From: Thioalkalivibrio sp. ALJ24
GTDB lineage: Bacteria; Pseudomonadota; Gammaproteobacteria; Ectothiorhodospirales; Ectothiorhodospiraceae
DNA length: 64,000 bases
NCBI RefSeq assembly: GCF_000377785.1
Contig: NZ_KB898729.1
Coordinates: forward strand, 1 to 64,000
Reading direction: 5' to 3'
Part shown: piece by piece, positions 17,227 to 27,490 of the stretch
How positions within the stretch are numbered: the first letter of the stretch is position 1
Layout of the letters: the number at the start of each line of letters is the position of its first letter
Program-made: the position numbers and the translations under genes
The notes under the pieces: model-generated
Seen by the model: only the letters and a program-made list of their open reading frames with translations
Told to the model about the DNA's origin: nothing
The model's database searches: none

Positions 17227-18675
17227 ATGGGAAGAAATCGGATGCGGCTGGAAGCCCGGACCAGGTTGGTGTGGTGGCGGCCGGCAGGAGGCGTAGTCCT
17301 CCTGATGCTCGCGCTGGTGGTTGCGGGGGGCAGTGCCCCGGTGGCAACGGGCGGAGCGGAATCCGAGACTCGGAAAACGCCCGAAGGGGGCTGGAATCGG
17401 GTGCAAGCCGATCCCGCCAACTACCGCGAAGTCGTGTCGGAGCTGGAACCGGGCGACTGGCTGCAGCTGGCCCCGGGGGACTATCCGCGGGCCCTGCGGC
17501 TGCATGATGTGCAGGGGACGGCGGAGCGCCCGATCGTGATCAGCGGTCCGGAATCCGGCGAGCCGGCGGTGTTCCACGGGCGCCGCGGCGAGAACACGGT
17601 CAGCCTGCTGGATGCCGCGCACGTGGTGATCCGGCACCTGACGCTGGATGGCGGCGGGGAACCGGTCAGCGGCGTGGTGGCCGAGGCGCACGGCGAGTAT
17701 GCGCACGACATTACGCTGGAGTCCCTGACTGTCCGTCGCTACGATCGCTCGCAGGGGAATTCGGCGATCACGACGCGCGTGCCCGCCTGGAACTGGGTCA
17801 TCCGGGACAGCACGATCAAGGATGCCGGGACCGGGATGTATCTGGGGCAGCCCGACGGGGACAACGCCTTCGTCGGGGGGCGGATCGAAAACAACCGGAT
17901 CGTGCGCACGCTGGGGTACAACATCCAGATCAAGCACCAGAACAGTCGCGACGATGTTCCCGGGATGCCGGCCGAGCCGCGCGAAACGCTGATCCGCTAC
18001 AACCTGCTGAGCAAGGCGGAGCGTGGCAGTAGCGGCGGCCGGGCGCGGCCGAACCTGCTGGTCGGGCACTTCCCGCCCACGGGGGCCGGTGCGGAGGATC
18101 GCTACCGGATCGTGGGCAATCTCTTCTATCAGAACCCCCACGAGCGGCTGTTCCAGGGGGAGGGGAATGTGGCGCTGACCAACAACCTCTTCGTGAATCA
18201 CCACGGGGACGCGCTGCTGGTGCGACCGCACAATCACGTGCCCCGCGATGTGAAGATCCTGAACAACACGCTCGTGGCCGAGGGGTTCGGGATCCGTGTG
18301 GACGAGCCCGACCCGGCGCATGTGCAGGTGGTGTCGGGTAACGCGGTGTTCGCCGGGGCGCCACTGCAGCTCTCGGGCGGGATCGACAGCCGTGACAATC
18401 TGACGGCGGAACGGGACGAGGCGGAGCATGCCCTGCGCGCCCCCGATGCGGCACTGGACGCGCTGGACCTGTATCCACGCCCGGGCCGGATGTACGAGCG
18501 CGAGGCGCCCGTGACCGACCAGGTGAAAGCGAAGTGGCCGGAGCTCGAGCACGATTACAACGAGCGCCCGCGACTGCGCCCGGTGTGGGGCGCCTACGCC
18601 GGGCCGACGGGAGCCAACCCCGGCCGGGTTCCGGGGATCGGGCCGGCCGCGCCGGAGTGTGCGCCGTGCCGGTAA
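17227..18675 (+). CDS. Secreted right-handed beta-helix protein
   Basis: A 482-residue protein. The ATG at 17227 follows GGAGGG (17216-17221) and begins a Sec-like leader: basic MGRNRMRLEARTR, a hydrophobic VVLLMLALVVAGG core and a likely cleavage near PVATGGAES. The mature part has repeated strands (VVIRHLTLDGGG, DITLESLTVRR, WVIRDSTIKDAG, VGGRIENNRIVRTLG, YRIVGNLFYQNP, VALTNNLFVNHHG, VKILNNTLVAEG), the coil pattern of pectate-lyase-like parallel beta-helices (Beta_helix family). It may cut or bind the exported polysaccharide. A clear lyase catalytic set was not identified. It heads the plus-strand run to the UDP-sugar dehydrogenase. Confidence 0.82.
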   Translation: MGRNRMRLEARTRLVWWRPAGGVVLLMLALVVAGGSAPVATGGAESETRKTPEGGWNRVQADPANYREVVSELEPGDWLQLAPGDYPRALRLHDVQGTAERPIVISGPESGEPAVFHGRRGENTVSLLDAAHVVIRHLTLDGGGEPVSGVVAEAHGEYAHDITLESLTVRRYDRSQGNSAITTRVPAWNWVIRDSTIKDAGTGMYLGQPDGDNAFVGGRIENNRIVRTLGYNIQIKHQNSRDDVPGMPAEPRETLIRYNLLSKAERGSSGGRARPNLLVGHFPPTGAGAEDRYRIVGNLFYQNPHERLFQGEGNVALTNNLFVNHHGDALLVRPHNHVPRDVKILNNTLVAEGFGIRVDEPDPAHVQVVSGNAVFAGAPLQLSGGIDSRDNLTAERDEAEHALRAPDAALDALDLYPRPGRMYEREAPVTDQVKAKWPELEHDYNERPRLRPVWGAYAGPTGANPGRVPGIGPAAPECAPCR

Positions 18676-18753
18676 GCGCCGTGGTCTTGGCCGTGCTGCG
18701 GTATGCTGCCCGACTCTGCCTCCTTCCCTTTTTGCAACCGGAATGGAACTCGT

Positions 18754-20043
<1,290 letters not shown>

Positions 20044-20090
20044 CGCGGCCCCGGCGACAGGGCCCGGGGCACCCGACTGCGGGAGTCCGA

Positions 20091-23000
20091 ATGAACGCCA
20101 ACGCCCTCCACCACGAACCGCTTTCACTGCGCACCTGCGCATTGTGGGCCTGGCTGGCGCTGGGGGCGGCGTTCTATCTGACGCTGCTGCCGTTCGAGTT
20201 CGGCAATGTCTCCCTCGAGACGGCGTGGGAGACCTACCGCAACATGAGCCTGACCGGGCCGGGCACGAGCGGTCGCCAGCAGTTCATGGCGAACGTGCTG
20301 ATGTTCATGCCGCTGGGGTTCTTCTGGACCGCGTGGCTGACGCATGGTCGCCGCAGTGGTCTGCGGGCCGGGGGCGTCTTCCTGTTCGTGGCCGCCCTCG
20401 GTCTGGCGGTGACGGCCACGGTCGAGTTCTTCCAGGTCTGGCTGCCGTACCGCCATCCGGCCGGGGCCGATATCGCCGGCAACTTCTCCGGTGCAGTGGC
20501 CGGTTCGCTCGCCTGGCTGGCGCTGCGCAATCCGATGCTGCGCTGGCGTCGGGCGCTGGAGGCGTCGGGCGCGCGGACCTTGGGCATGGCGCTGCTCCTC
20601 TATGCGGGGCTGTACGTCACCGTCGGCCTGATCCCGTTTGATTTTGTGCTCTCGCAGGAAGAACTGCGCGCGCGGCTGGCCTCCGACTCGTGGGGCTGGT
20701 GGCTGGCCGCGGATGCCTGCACCAGCGGGATCCGCTGCTACAGCTGGCTGACGCTGGAGCTGGTGGTCAGCATCCCGGTGGGACTGCTGCTGGCGTGGTG
20801 GCTGCAGCGCCGGGGCCTGCCCCTGCTGGCGGCCGGCCTGCCGTTGGCGCTGCTGGGGGCCGCGCTGTTGGAGGTGGCGAACCTGTTCACCCTGTCGGGC
20901 ATCGTCGAGGGCCGCTCGGTGCTGTTGCGATTCCTCGGGCTGGGGGCCGGGCTTCTGCTGTGGCGGCGGCTGCCGGACCACCCGCACGGGGTGATCCGCT
21001 CGCTGCAGCAGGCCGCGTCTGCGGTGCTGGTCGTGGCCATACCGGCGTATGCCCTGCTGCTGTTGGCGCTCAACCACGGCTTTGCGGATTTTCACTTCGA
21101 TCTGGAAGCGGCGCACGCGCAATGGCGCGAACTGAACCTGTGGCCGTTCTACTACCACTACTTCGTCGACGAGATCCACGCACTGCGCAGCACGGCGCTG
21201 CATCTCGCCATGTATGCGCCGCTGGGCGCGCTGGTCTGGGTCTGGCAGCTCAACCGCGCCTGGTCGACGGCCGGGCTGTACTGGCTCGCGGTGGCCGGTG
21301 GGGTCCTGCTGGCCCTGGTCGTGGAACTGACCAAGCTCTTCGTGGACGGCGCCCGACCGGACCCCGCCAGCCTCGTGCTGGCCGGGCTGGCGGCCTGGGT
21401 GGTTGCGGCGGCGCTTCGCTGGCTCGAACAGGCGAGCGGTGCCGCCGCTTCGAACCGGCACGATGCGGGCGAGCCCGCGCAGGCACCGGCTGCTGGACCG
21501 ACCCCGGACCCCTCCGGCCGGATGCGGCAAGCCCTGGGCGGCCTGGTCGCACTCACCACCCTGGGGGTGGCGGCGACCTGGCCGGTGGCGGCACCGGCCA
21601 TGGTGGCGGGACTGCTGGGCTACGCGGTGTTGTTGTGGTGGCGGCCGCAGGCATGGCTGCTGGTCATCCCGGTCGTGCTGGCGACGCTGGACCTGACGCT
21701 GTACACCGGCCGGCTGTTCGTCTCCGAACTGGACCTGTTCCTGCTGATGACAGTGGCGGTGGCCCTGTGGCACGGCGTCCACCCGGGTCATTCCGGTCCC
21801 CTGCTGCCACGCGCCGTTCGCTGGCCGCTGGTGCTGCTGACGGGTTCCACGCTGGTGGCGCTGGCGATCGCCCTGTATCCGCCCGGCGCATGGGATCCGG
21901 GCCAGGCGGTGCACTTTGCCCATGACTGGAATGCCCTGCGTGTCGCCAAGGGACTCCTGTGGACCGTGATGCTGCTGGCGGTCCTGCGTGTTGCGCCGAT
22001 ACCGGTGCGCGAGCAGGTGGAGCGCTGGTTCCTGCCCGGGGTTGCGCTGGCCCTGCTGGCCAAGGTGGCCTATGTGATCCGCGAGCGTGCGACCTATCCG
22101 GGTCTGCTGGATTTCGACAGCGGCTATCGCCTGTCGGGGCTGTTCTCGGAGATGCAGGCCGGCGGGCCGAGTATCGAGACCTTCCTGGTACTGGCCCTGC
22201 CGCTGGCACTGATCTGGTGCTGGCGGCAGCGGCCGGGGATGCTGCTCGCGGGCTCGCTGCTGTTCGGCGCGGGGGCCGCCTATGCGGTGGCGATGACCTA
22301 TTCGCGTGGCGGGTATCTCGGCTTCGGGGTGGCCCTGGCGATCCTGCTGGCCGGCCTGTTGCTGGCGGGCGTGCGGCGGCGGGGGACGCTGCGGCCCGCG
22401 TGGCTGGCCGGGGGGCTGCTGCCCGTGGCGGCAGCAGTTCTGGTCGCGGGCACGACCCTGGGCGGCTTCGGCGAGCAGCGCCTGGGGCAGATCGAAGATG
22501 ACCTGCAGAGCCGGCTGCAGCACTGGCAGGCGGGCCTGGAACTGCCCGGCGGGGGGCCGCTTGCGCCGATCCTGGGGCGCGGAATGGGCAGCTTTCCCGA
22601 CCACTATCGCACCGGCAACGTGGAGGGGCGGCTGCCGGCCAACCTGGCCTTCGTCCGGGATGATGAGGGTTCACAACTGCAGCTGGGCGGGGGCGATTCG
22701 CTGTTCGTGAATCAGCGTGTACGTCTGCCACGCCAGGGCCCGCTGACGCTGGAGATCGAGGCGGCCGGCGCGCAGGCAAACGGGTTCCGCGTATTCGTAT
22801 GCGAGAAGCCCATCCGGCATTCCTTCGAGTGCCGCAGTCAGGGCCTGCAGCTGTCCGGCGACGGCGCGCCCGAGACCCTGGAATGGGAGTTCGATCTGGA
22901 GGGGCTGGAGGATCGGTCCTGGCCCTTCGAGCGGGGACTGGTATTTTCGATCAGCGTGGATCGCGGACTCGACGGCATCATGGAGTTCGAGCATGTGCAG

Positions 23001-23390
23001 ATCCGCGACGCCGACGGTCACGGCTATCTGGACAACGCCGATTTCGAGCAGCGGAGCCGCCACTGGTATTTCATCACCGATCATCTCTGGCCCTGGCGCA
23101 TCGAGAACCAGTGGCTGGAGATCTATTTCGATCAGGGCTGGCTCGGCGTACTGGCCTTTGTCTGGCTCACCCTGGCGGCCATCCTGTTCCTGCTGCGGCG
23201 TGCGATCCGCGGCGACGCCCTGGCGCTGGGAGCCGCGTCCGCAACGGGCGGGGCACTGGCGGTCGGGCTGTTCAGCACGATCTTCTTTTCACCCCGGATC
23301 GCGCTGCTGTTCTACCTGACGCTGCTGCTGGGGGTGGCCGCGGCGCACACGCGCGCATCGCGTGACGGCGGAACTGATACCATTCGCTGA
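20091..23390 (+). CDS. VanZ / O-antigen-ligase giant membrane fusion
   Basis: A 1,099-residue multispanning protein. Residues 1-~430 contain two VanZ-like blocks: FYLTLLPFEFGN, FMANVLMFMPLGFFW and VEFFQVWLPYRHPAGADIAGNF, repeated weakly as VGLIPFDFVL and LHLAMYAPLGALVWVW...VVELTKLFVDGARPDPASL. After an Ala/Pro/Gly linker (~460-485) come Wzy/WaaL-like helices (GYRLSGLFSEMQAGGPSIET, AMTYSRGGYLGFGVAL). A ~180-residue periplasmic loop (LGRGMGSFPDHYR to RIENQWLEIYF) contains a beta-rich, carbohydrate-binding-like insert (LTLEIEAAGAQANGFRVFV). It should act at the periplasmic face on lipid-linked glycan. It is the second ligase/polymerase-type gene of this locus. Confidence 0.82.
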   Translation: MNANALHHEPLSLRTCALWAWLALGAAFYLTLLPFEFGNVSLETAWETYRNMSLTGPGTSGRQQFMANVLMFMPLGFFWTAWLTHGRRSGLRAGGVFLFVAALGLAVTATVEFFQVWLPYRHPAGADIAGNFSGAVAGSLAWLALRNPMLRWRRALEASGARTLGMALLLYAGLYVTVGLIPFDFVLSQEELRARLASDSWGWWLAADACTSGIRCYSWLTLELVVSIPVGLLLAWWLQRRGLPLLAAGLPLALLGAALLEVANLFTLSGIVEGRSVLLRFLGLGAGLLLWRRLPDHPHGVIRSLQQAASAVLVVAIPAYALLLLALNHGFADFHFDLEAAHAQWRELNLWPFYYHYFVDEIHALRSTALHLAMYAPLGALVWVWQLNRAWSTAGLYWLAVAGGVLLALVVELTKLFVDGARPDPASLVLAGLAAWVVAAALRWLEQASGAAASNRHDAGEPAQAPAAGPTPDPSGRMRQALGGLVALTTLGVAATWPVAAPAMVAGLLGYAVLLWWRPQAWLLVIPVVLATLDLTLYTGRLFVSELDLFLLMTVAVALWHGVHPGHSGPLLPRAVRWPLVLLTGSTLVALAIALYPPGAWDPGQAVHFAHDWNALRVAKGLLWTVMLLAVLRVAPIPVREQVERWFLPGVALALLAKVAYVIRERATYPGLLDFDSGYRLSGLFSEMQAGGPSIETFLVLALPLALIWCWRQRPGMLLAGSLLFGAGAAYAVAMTYSRGGYLGFGVALAILLAGLLLAGVRRRGTLRPAWLAGGLLPVAAAVLVAGTTLGGFGEQRLGQIEDDLQSRLQHWQAGLELPGGGPLAPILGRGMGSFPDHYRTGNVEGRLPANLAFVRDDEGSQLQLGGGDSLFVNQRVRLPRQGPLTLEIEAAGAQANGFRVFVCEKPIRHSFECRSQGLQLSGDGAPETLEWEFDLEGLEDRSWPFERGLVFSISVDRGLDGIMEFEHVQIRDADGHGYLDNADFEQRSRHWYFITDHLWPWRIENQWLEIYFDQGWLGVLAFVWLTLAAILFLLRRAIRGDALALGAASATGGALAVGLFSTIFFSPRIALLFYLTLLLGVAAAHTRASRDGGTDTIR

Positions 23391-23417
23391 GTGTGGATAG
23401 CGAGCCAGGACCCTGTG

Positions 23418-24140
23418 ATGGGCGAAGTGATAGACCGATTCGACGAGCATCTGCCGGAACTGGCTCGTTTCGTGGAAGACGCCGACTCGCTGGAAAAGGG
23501 GCTTGAGCGGCTTGCCTCGCTGGTCGGGCATGCGATGAGCTGCGAGCGCTGCTCGATCATGCTGGTGAAACCCGATCCCGATTCGGGTGAGCCGCGACTG
23601 CGGGTGCAGGCGCATCACGGGAACCTTGCGGACCGGGCTTACGAGGAGCACCAGCCCCTGGGCCAAGGGATCTCGGGCCAGGTTTCGGCGTCGGGCAAGG
23701 GGATGCTCATCCGCGATCTGCACCGGACGGCTTACGCGGACGCGGCCAGACGTGAACCCGAAGACCGGCCGGTCGATATCATTGTGGTCCCGATCCGCCT
23801 CGAGGGCGAGGTGATCGGCGTGATCAATCTCGACTCCCCCGCAGACGGACGTCGTCTCTCCACGGAGGATCTGCGCATCGCCTCCATCCTCGCGCTGGTG
23901 GTGTCCCGGTCCATCCTGATCCACCGGCTGAAAGGCCTGTTGCGCACCAGCTTCACGCAGATGGCCCTTGCGCGTCAGCCCGACGCGCTCAACGGACCGA
24001 TCACGCATGAACCCCGGCGTGTCGCCCGCCTGCTGGCGCAGACCATGTATGACGAGATGCAGCGGGCGGGGTTTTCCGACGACCATGTGCTGACCGCCGC
24101 GACCGAGCTGATCAGCCACGTGAGCGAGGCGCGCAAATGA
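23418..24140 (+). CDS. GAF-domain protein
   Basis: A 240-residue protein with one GAF domain (about residues 35-175: LASLVGHAMSCERCSIMLVKPD, GQGISGQVSASGKGMLIRDL, VVPIRLEGEVIGVINLDSP) followed by a helical C-terminal tail. The ATG at 23418 has AGGA at 23407-23410 seven bases upstream and is preferred over a GTG at 23391. No output domain (kinase, GGDEF, HTH) is present, so it may sense a small molecule and act through a partner, as with other stand-alone GAF proteins beside polysaccharide genes. It starts 27 bases after the ligase fusion stop, so it is likely co-transcribed. Confidence 0.8.
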   Translation: MGEVIDRFDEHLPELARFVEDADSLEKGLERLASLVGHAMSCERCSIMLVKPDPDSGEPRLRVQAHHGNLADRAYEEHQPLGQGISGQVSASGKGMLIRDLHRTAYADAARREPEDRPVDIIVVPIRLEGEVIGVINLDSPADGRRLSTEDLRIASILALVVSRSILIHRLKGLLRTSFTQMALARQPDALNGPITHEPRRVARLLAQTMYDEMQRAGFSDDHVLTAATELISHVSEARK

Positions 24141-24180
24141 GGCGGCATCCGCGCGCATGGATGCCCCGGAGGCCTGCGGA

Positions 24181-24924
24181 ATGAACCAGCCGGAGGACTT
24201 CGAACGGCGCTGGCGGCGTCGCTTTGTCGAACGCGGTGCGCAGCTGGATGACGACGCCGGAATCGCCGGCTGGACCCCGACGGGACTGAACAGCCGGGTG
24301 CGGCAGTTTCGGCACTGGTGGGGACAGGCAGACCCGGTACCGGGGCGCTGGCTGGATATCGGCTGCGGCGCCGGCACCTACACCCGGATGCTGCAGGCCG
24401 AGGGATACGAGGCCGTGGGCATCGACTACTCCTCGCCTTCGGTCGGCAAGGCGCGGGATCGCAGCCCGGAGGGCATCGGCTGGCTGGCGGGCGACATCCA
24501 CCGCCTGCCATTTCCGGAGGCGGTCGCCGACGGCATCCTCTGCTTCGGGGTGATGCAGGCGATCGTACGACCGGACACCGCGCTGGCCGAAATGGCGCGT
24601 GTGCTGCGGCCCGGCGGGGAGCTCTGGGTCGATGCGCTGAACGCCGACTGCCTGCCGACCCGGATCCGGGAGGCGCGTCGGCGGCGGGCCGGTCGCCCGC
24701 CCCATCTGCGTTACGACAGCCGCAGCGGACTGCTGCAGGCGGCCGCAGAAGCGGGTCTGGAACGCATCTCCGCGCACTGGATGCCCCTGGTGCCGGGGCG
24801 CGTGGCCTTCCTGCAGCCCCTGTTCGAGAGCGGGCCGGGGCGCGGGTTGCTGCATCTCGCGCCTCCCCTCGGCTCGGCCCTGAGCCACTCCTTCATCCTG
24901 CGCCTGCGACGCCCCGCGGACTGA
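24181..24924 (+). CDS. Class I SAM-dependent methyltransferase
   Basis: A 247-residue methyltransferase (Methyltransf_11 type). The ATG at 24181 follows GGAGG (24168-24172) with 8-base spacing, better than the ATG at 24157. Motif I is WLDIGCGAGTYTRML, the acidic end of the second strand is VGIDYSSPSVGKA, and the post-motif is WLAGDIHRLPFPEAVADGILCFGVMQ with MARVLRPGGELWVDAL. Substrate not readable: a sugar hydroxyl or amino group of the repeat is a fair guess from context. Convergent with the next gene at 24976, with about 50 bases between them and no clear terminator hairpin seen. Confidence 0.87.
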   Translation: MNQPEDFERRWRRRFVERGAQLDDDAGIAGWTPTGLNSRVRQFRHWWGQADPVPGRWLDIGCGAGTYTRMLQAEGYEAVGIDYSSPSVGKARDRSPEGIGWLAGDIHRLPFPEAVADGILCFGVMQAIVRPDTALAEMARVLRPGGELWVDALNADCLPTRIREARRRRAGRPPHLRYDSRSGLLQAAAEAGLERISAHWMPLVPGRVAFLQPLFESGPGRGLLHLAPPLGSALSHSFILRLRRPAD

Positions 24925-24975
24925 CGGGCGCAGGCCCCTTGGCCGCGGATTGCGGCATCCCTCGCAAGGATGGCG

Positions 24976-26214
24976 CTACAGCACGATCTCGGCGGGCAGC
25001 GGGCGATCCTGGAACCCGGCCGGGCTGGCGGTCAGGCCGTAAGCCCCGGACAGGAAGACCGCAATCAGATCGCCGGGCTCGGCATGTGGCAACGGTACCC
25101 GCGCTGCCAGACAGTCGTGCGGCGAATCCAGCGGGCCCAGAATGCTGACGGTCTCGGTGTCCGGGTTGTTGACGCGGGTAGCGATGGCCACCGGCGGGTT
25201 GCTTCGCCCATCCGCCCCGGGGAGGCCGGAAGCCGTCTGACGGTGGTGGGTGCCGCCGTCCGTGAGCAGGAAGGCCTCGCCGCCGGAAACCTTCCGCTCG
25301 ACCACCCGGGTCAGATAGACGCCGGACTCTCCCACCAGGTAACGCCCCAGTTCGAGAACCAGATGGGTTTCGGGCCATTGCTCCTGCAGATCCCTTGCCA
25401 GTTGCCCGAGGCCCTGCGCGACGACGGCGGAATCCAGGGGCCGGTCTTCGGCGCTGGAGGGGATGCCGAAACCACCGGCCAGTGTGACGAATTCCGGGAT
25501 GATGCCGGCCGGGCACAGACTGCGGACCTGATCGACTGCGTGCCTGTGGGCCTCGGCAATCCGGTCGGCCCGGAGGTTGGCGGAGCCGATACGGACCTCG
25601 AAACCGGCAATGTAGACCGGCAGGTGACGGGCTTCTTCCAGCAGTTCCGGAACGGCGCTGGCGTCGATACCCAGGGGCGGGAAATCGGAATCGGACAGCC
25701 ACCGGTCGGACCGGAGATACCGTTCGGGACGGACATGAATGCTGACCGGGATACGGTGGCCGGCGGTACGGGCCTCGTCGGCGACCCGGCGCAGCTGGCC
25801 GGCGGATTCGATACCGAGCACGCATCCGGACTGTGCCGCGGCCTCCAGGTCCTCGGTCGTCTTGGCCGGTCCGGCAAACGAGATCCGGGACGGCGAGATG
25901 CCGGCCTTGCGGGCGCGCAGCAGCTCTCCGGCCGAGACGACCCCCATCCCGTCCAGCCATGGCACCATGCGGTGCAGAAGCTGCGAGTACGGATTGGCCC
26001 GCACCGCGTAGTGGAGGCGGACACGCGCGGGCAACTGGCTGCGCAGCGCCTGAATCCGCTCACCGGTGTCTTCGGCATCGTAGACGTACAGCGGCGTGCC
26101 GTGCTGTTCGACAAGGGAGTGTGCAGGATGCCCGGCGATCAACAACTCGCCCTGATGGTCGCATCCCAGTCCAGGGGGCCAGTAGTACGGGCCGGGTTCG
26201 TGTTCGCGTGTCAT
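24976..26214 (-). CDS. PLP decarboxylase-fold protein with altered active site
   Basis: A 412-residue paralogue of the decarboxylase at 9988-11223, starting at MTREHEPGPYYWPP. The fold-III signature is preserved (GTPLYVYDAED, LAGGFGIPSS, ELGRYLVGESGVYL, TDGGTHHRQTA, FLSGAYGLTASP), but the residues that define chemistry are changed. The PLP lysine position reads HYAVRANP, an arginine (residue 72) from codon CGG. The Cys of the GPLC motif is Asp (GPLDSPHD, residue 363), and the HIFSGSQ-like segment is GFEVRIGSAN without the His. It is unlikely to form an internal aldimine, so it is a probable pseudoenzyme, regulatory subunit or binder of the product. Gene is intact; domain length is normal. Confidence 0.85.
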   Translation of the reverse strand: MTREHEPGPYYWPPGLGCDHQGELLIAGHPAHSLVEQHGTPLYVYDAEDTGERIQALRSQLPARVRLHYAVRANPYSQLLHRMVPWLDGMGVVSAGELLRARKAGISPSRISFAGPAKTTEDLEAAAQSGCVLGIESAGQLRRVADEARTAGHRIPVSIHVRPERYLRSDRWLSDSDFPPLGIDASAVPELLEEARHLPVYIAGFEVRIGSANLRADRIAEAHRHAVDQVRSLCPAGIIPEFVTLAGGFGIPSSAEDRPLDSAVVAQGLGQLARDLQEQWPETHLVLELGRYLVGESGVYLTRVVERKVSGGEAFLLTDGGTHHRQTASGLPGADGRSNPPVAIATRVNNPDTETVSILGPLDSPHDCLAARVPLPHAEPGDLIAVFLSGAYGLTASPAGFQDRPLPAEIVL

Positions 26215-26728
26215 GGTTGCCTGCCCCCTGTGCTGAAGATGCCGCAGCTGATCTTGCCGCGCGCGGCTGAACGCGTCCAACCGCAGAGCGCGCCAGACAG
26301 GTGTCGGATTCTTTTACAATCGCCCGCACCCGAATCCGCGAAGAGGATGAAACACCAAAATTTCCCCGGCATGATCCGATAGTTACACGTGCCCGAAAAA
26401 TATGGCGCCTTTCTTGCTTCCCATGAAATGAGCGTTTGCGCCCTGATGCTAGGCAACAGCCAGCGGGCGCGATAACATGGAATGAGTTCTTTTTGAAGAG
26501 CGGACAACGTCGGGCAACAACCTGAGACGCTGGATGCTCGGGGCCGCAACGGCCGGCGAACAGCCGATGGGTGATTCATCCGTTATCCGGTGGGGTGACA
26601 TCGAGCCTGCTAAAATTTAGAAATAACGGTTGGTTACCGTGTATCTCCGAAATTGCGGCTCGCGCTGGTGCTTTCGGGGCCTCGGTACGGAAGGAAACAA
26701 TGCCGGGGACGGACCTGGAGCAGAAGAC
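26215..26728. other. 514-bp leader/intergenic region
   Basis: This long gap separates the altered decarboxylase from the secreted CTPGFWKN protein. It contains one sigma-54 type motif (26403-26418). It also contains a short open stretch at 26534-26620 (29 codons; MLGAATAGEQPMGDSS...) preceded in frame by NNLRRW, faintly like the Tat-style leader of the next gene, with no clear ribosome-binding site. Otherwise nothing was recognised. It is more A/T-rich than the neighbouring genes. Confidence 0.4.
26403..26418 (+). promoter_or_regulatory. Sigma-54 (-24/-12) promoter candidate
   Basis: TGGCGC-N5-TTGCT has the diagnostic GG-N10-GC spacing of RpoN promoters and differs from the TGGCAC-N5-TTGCW consensus at one position. 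It points toward the secreted-protein gene 311 bases downstream. In exosortase A genomes, EPS and PEP-CTERM genes are often under the RpoN-dependent regulator PrsR, which supports but does not prove a role here. Confidence 0.5.
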
Positions 26729-27466
26729 ATGAACGACGAACACGACCAAGACCCACGCCACAGCCAGAAGGGTGATGAGCGGCCCACCGCGTCGGTGGAT
26801 CGAGATCAGGCCTCTGCCGCCCCCCGCAACCCGGCCCGGCGGCGCCTGGCTACGGCCGGTCTGGGCGGGGCGATGCTGGTCACGCTGCCAGCAAAATCGG
26901 TATGGGGCAATCAGGGCCGATGCTCGCTGTCCGGGGAGATCTTCTCTGCCAATGTCTCCGATATCGATCACGAGTGCACCAAGGGCCAGGGCTGCACCCC
27001 CGGGTTCTGGAAGAACAACACCGAGGCCTGGGACTGCACCGGCTTCGACCCGGGGCAATGCATCGAGCGGAACGAGGACGGCACCTGCGCGGTGTGGGAC
27101 GCCTATGGCGCCGGCACCCGTTTCGACGCTGTCTTCCACAATAGCCCCACCTGCGCCCCTCCCTACGCCACGTTGATGGAGGTGCTGCAAACGTGCAAAG
27201 GCCGCGACTTGGATTGGCACGCGGTGGCCGCCATGCTGAACGCCGCCTGCAATTCGGTGGAGTACGGCGCCACCATGGAGGACGTCAAACAGGCCTACTA
27301 CATGGCCCGGACGGATGCCGACACCGATGCGGAGCTGGTCAAGGATGTTTTCGACAACATGAACAACCGCGGCTGCCCCATCGATCGCTGGGGTGACTGT
27401 GAAGATGGCTACACCAAGAACGAAGCAGACCAATGCATTCCGGTGAAGACGTCTCAGTCCGACTAG
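26729..27466 (+). CDS. Secreted 12-Cys protein with CTPGFWKN motif
   Basis: A 245-residue protein starting at MNDEHDQDPRHSQ. Its first ~45 residues are polar and lead to a twin-arginine-like export signal, PARRRLATAGLGGAMLVTLPA (about residues 49-70), ending near KSVWG. The mature part has 12 cysteines and the motif GCTPGFWKNNTEAW, known from many secreted or surface proteins of unknown role. A second feature is the ADADTDAELVKDVFDNMNNRGCP segment followed by WGDCEDGYTKNEADQCIP. No anchor, no PEP-CTERM. It lies directly before the PqqD/HprK-like/nucleotidyltransferase genes, across a MITE-like repeat, so it is a candidate substrate of that system; that link is inference. Confidence 0.7.
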   Translation: MNDEHDQDPRHSQKGDERPTASVDRDQASAAPRNPARRRLATAGLGGAMLVTLPAKSVWGNQGRCSLSGEIFSANVSDIDHECTKGQGCTPGFWKNNTEAWDCTGFDPGQCIERNEDGTCAVWDAYGAGTRFDAVFHNSPTCAPPYATLMEVLQTCKGRDLDWHAVAAMLNAACNSVEYGATMEDVKQAYYMARTDADTDAELVKDVFDNMNNRGCPIDRWGDCEDGYTKNEADQCIPVKTSQSD

Positions 27467-27490
27467 GCGTATCCCCATTGGCTTGTCCGC

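Noticed and set aside
20124-22604. 826-residue minus-strand open frame
   Set aside because: Antisense to the VanZ/ligase fusion, Gln/Arg/Pro-rich, no motif.
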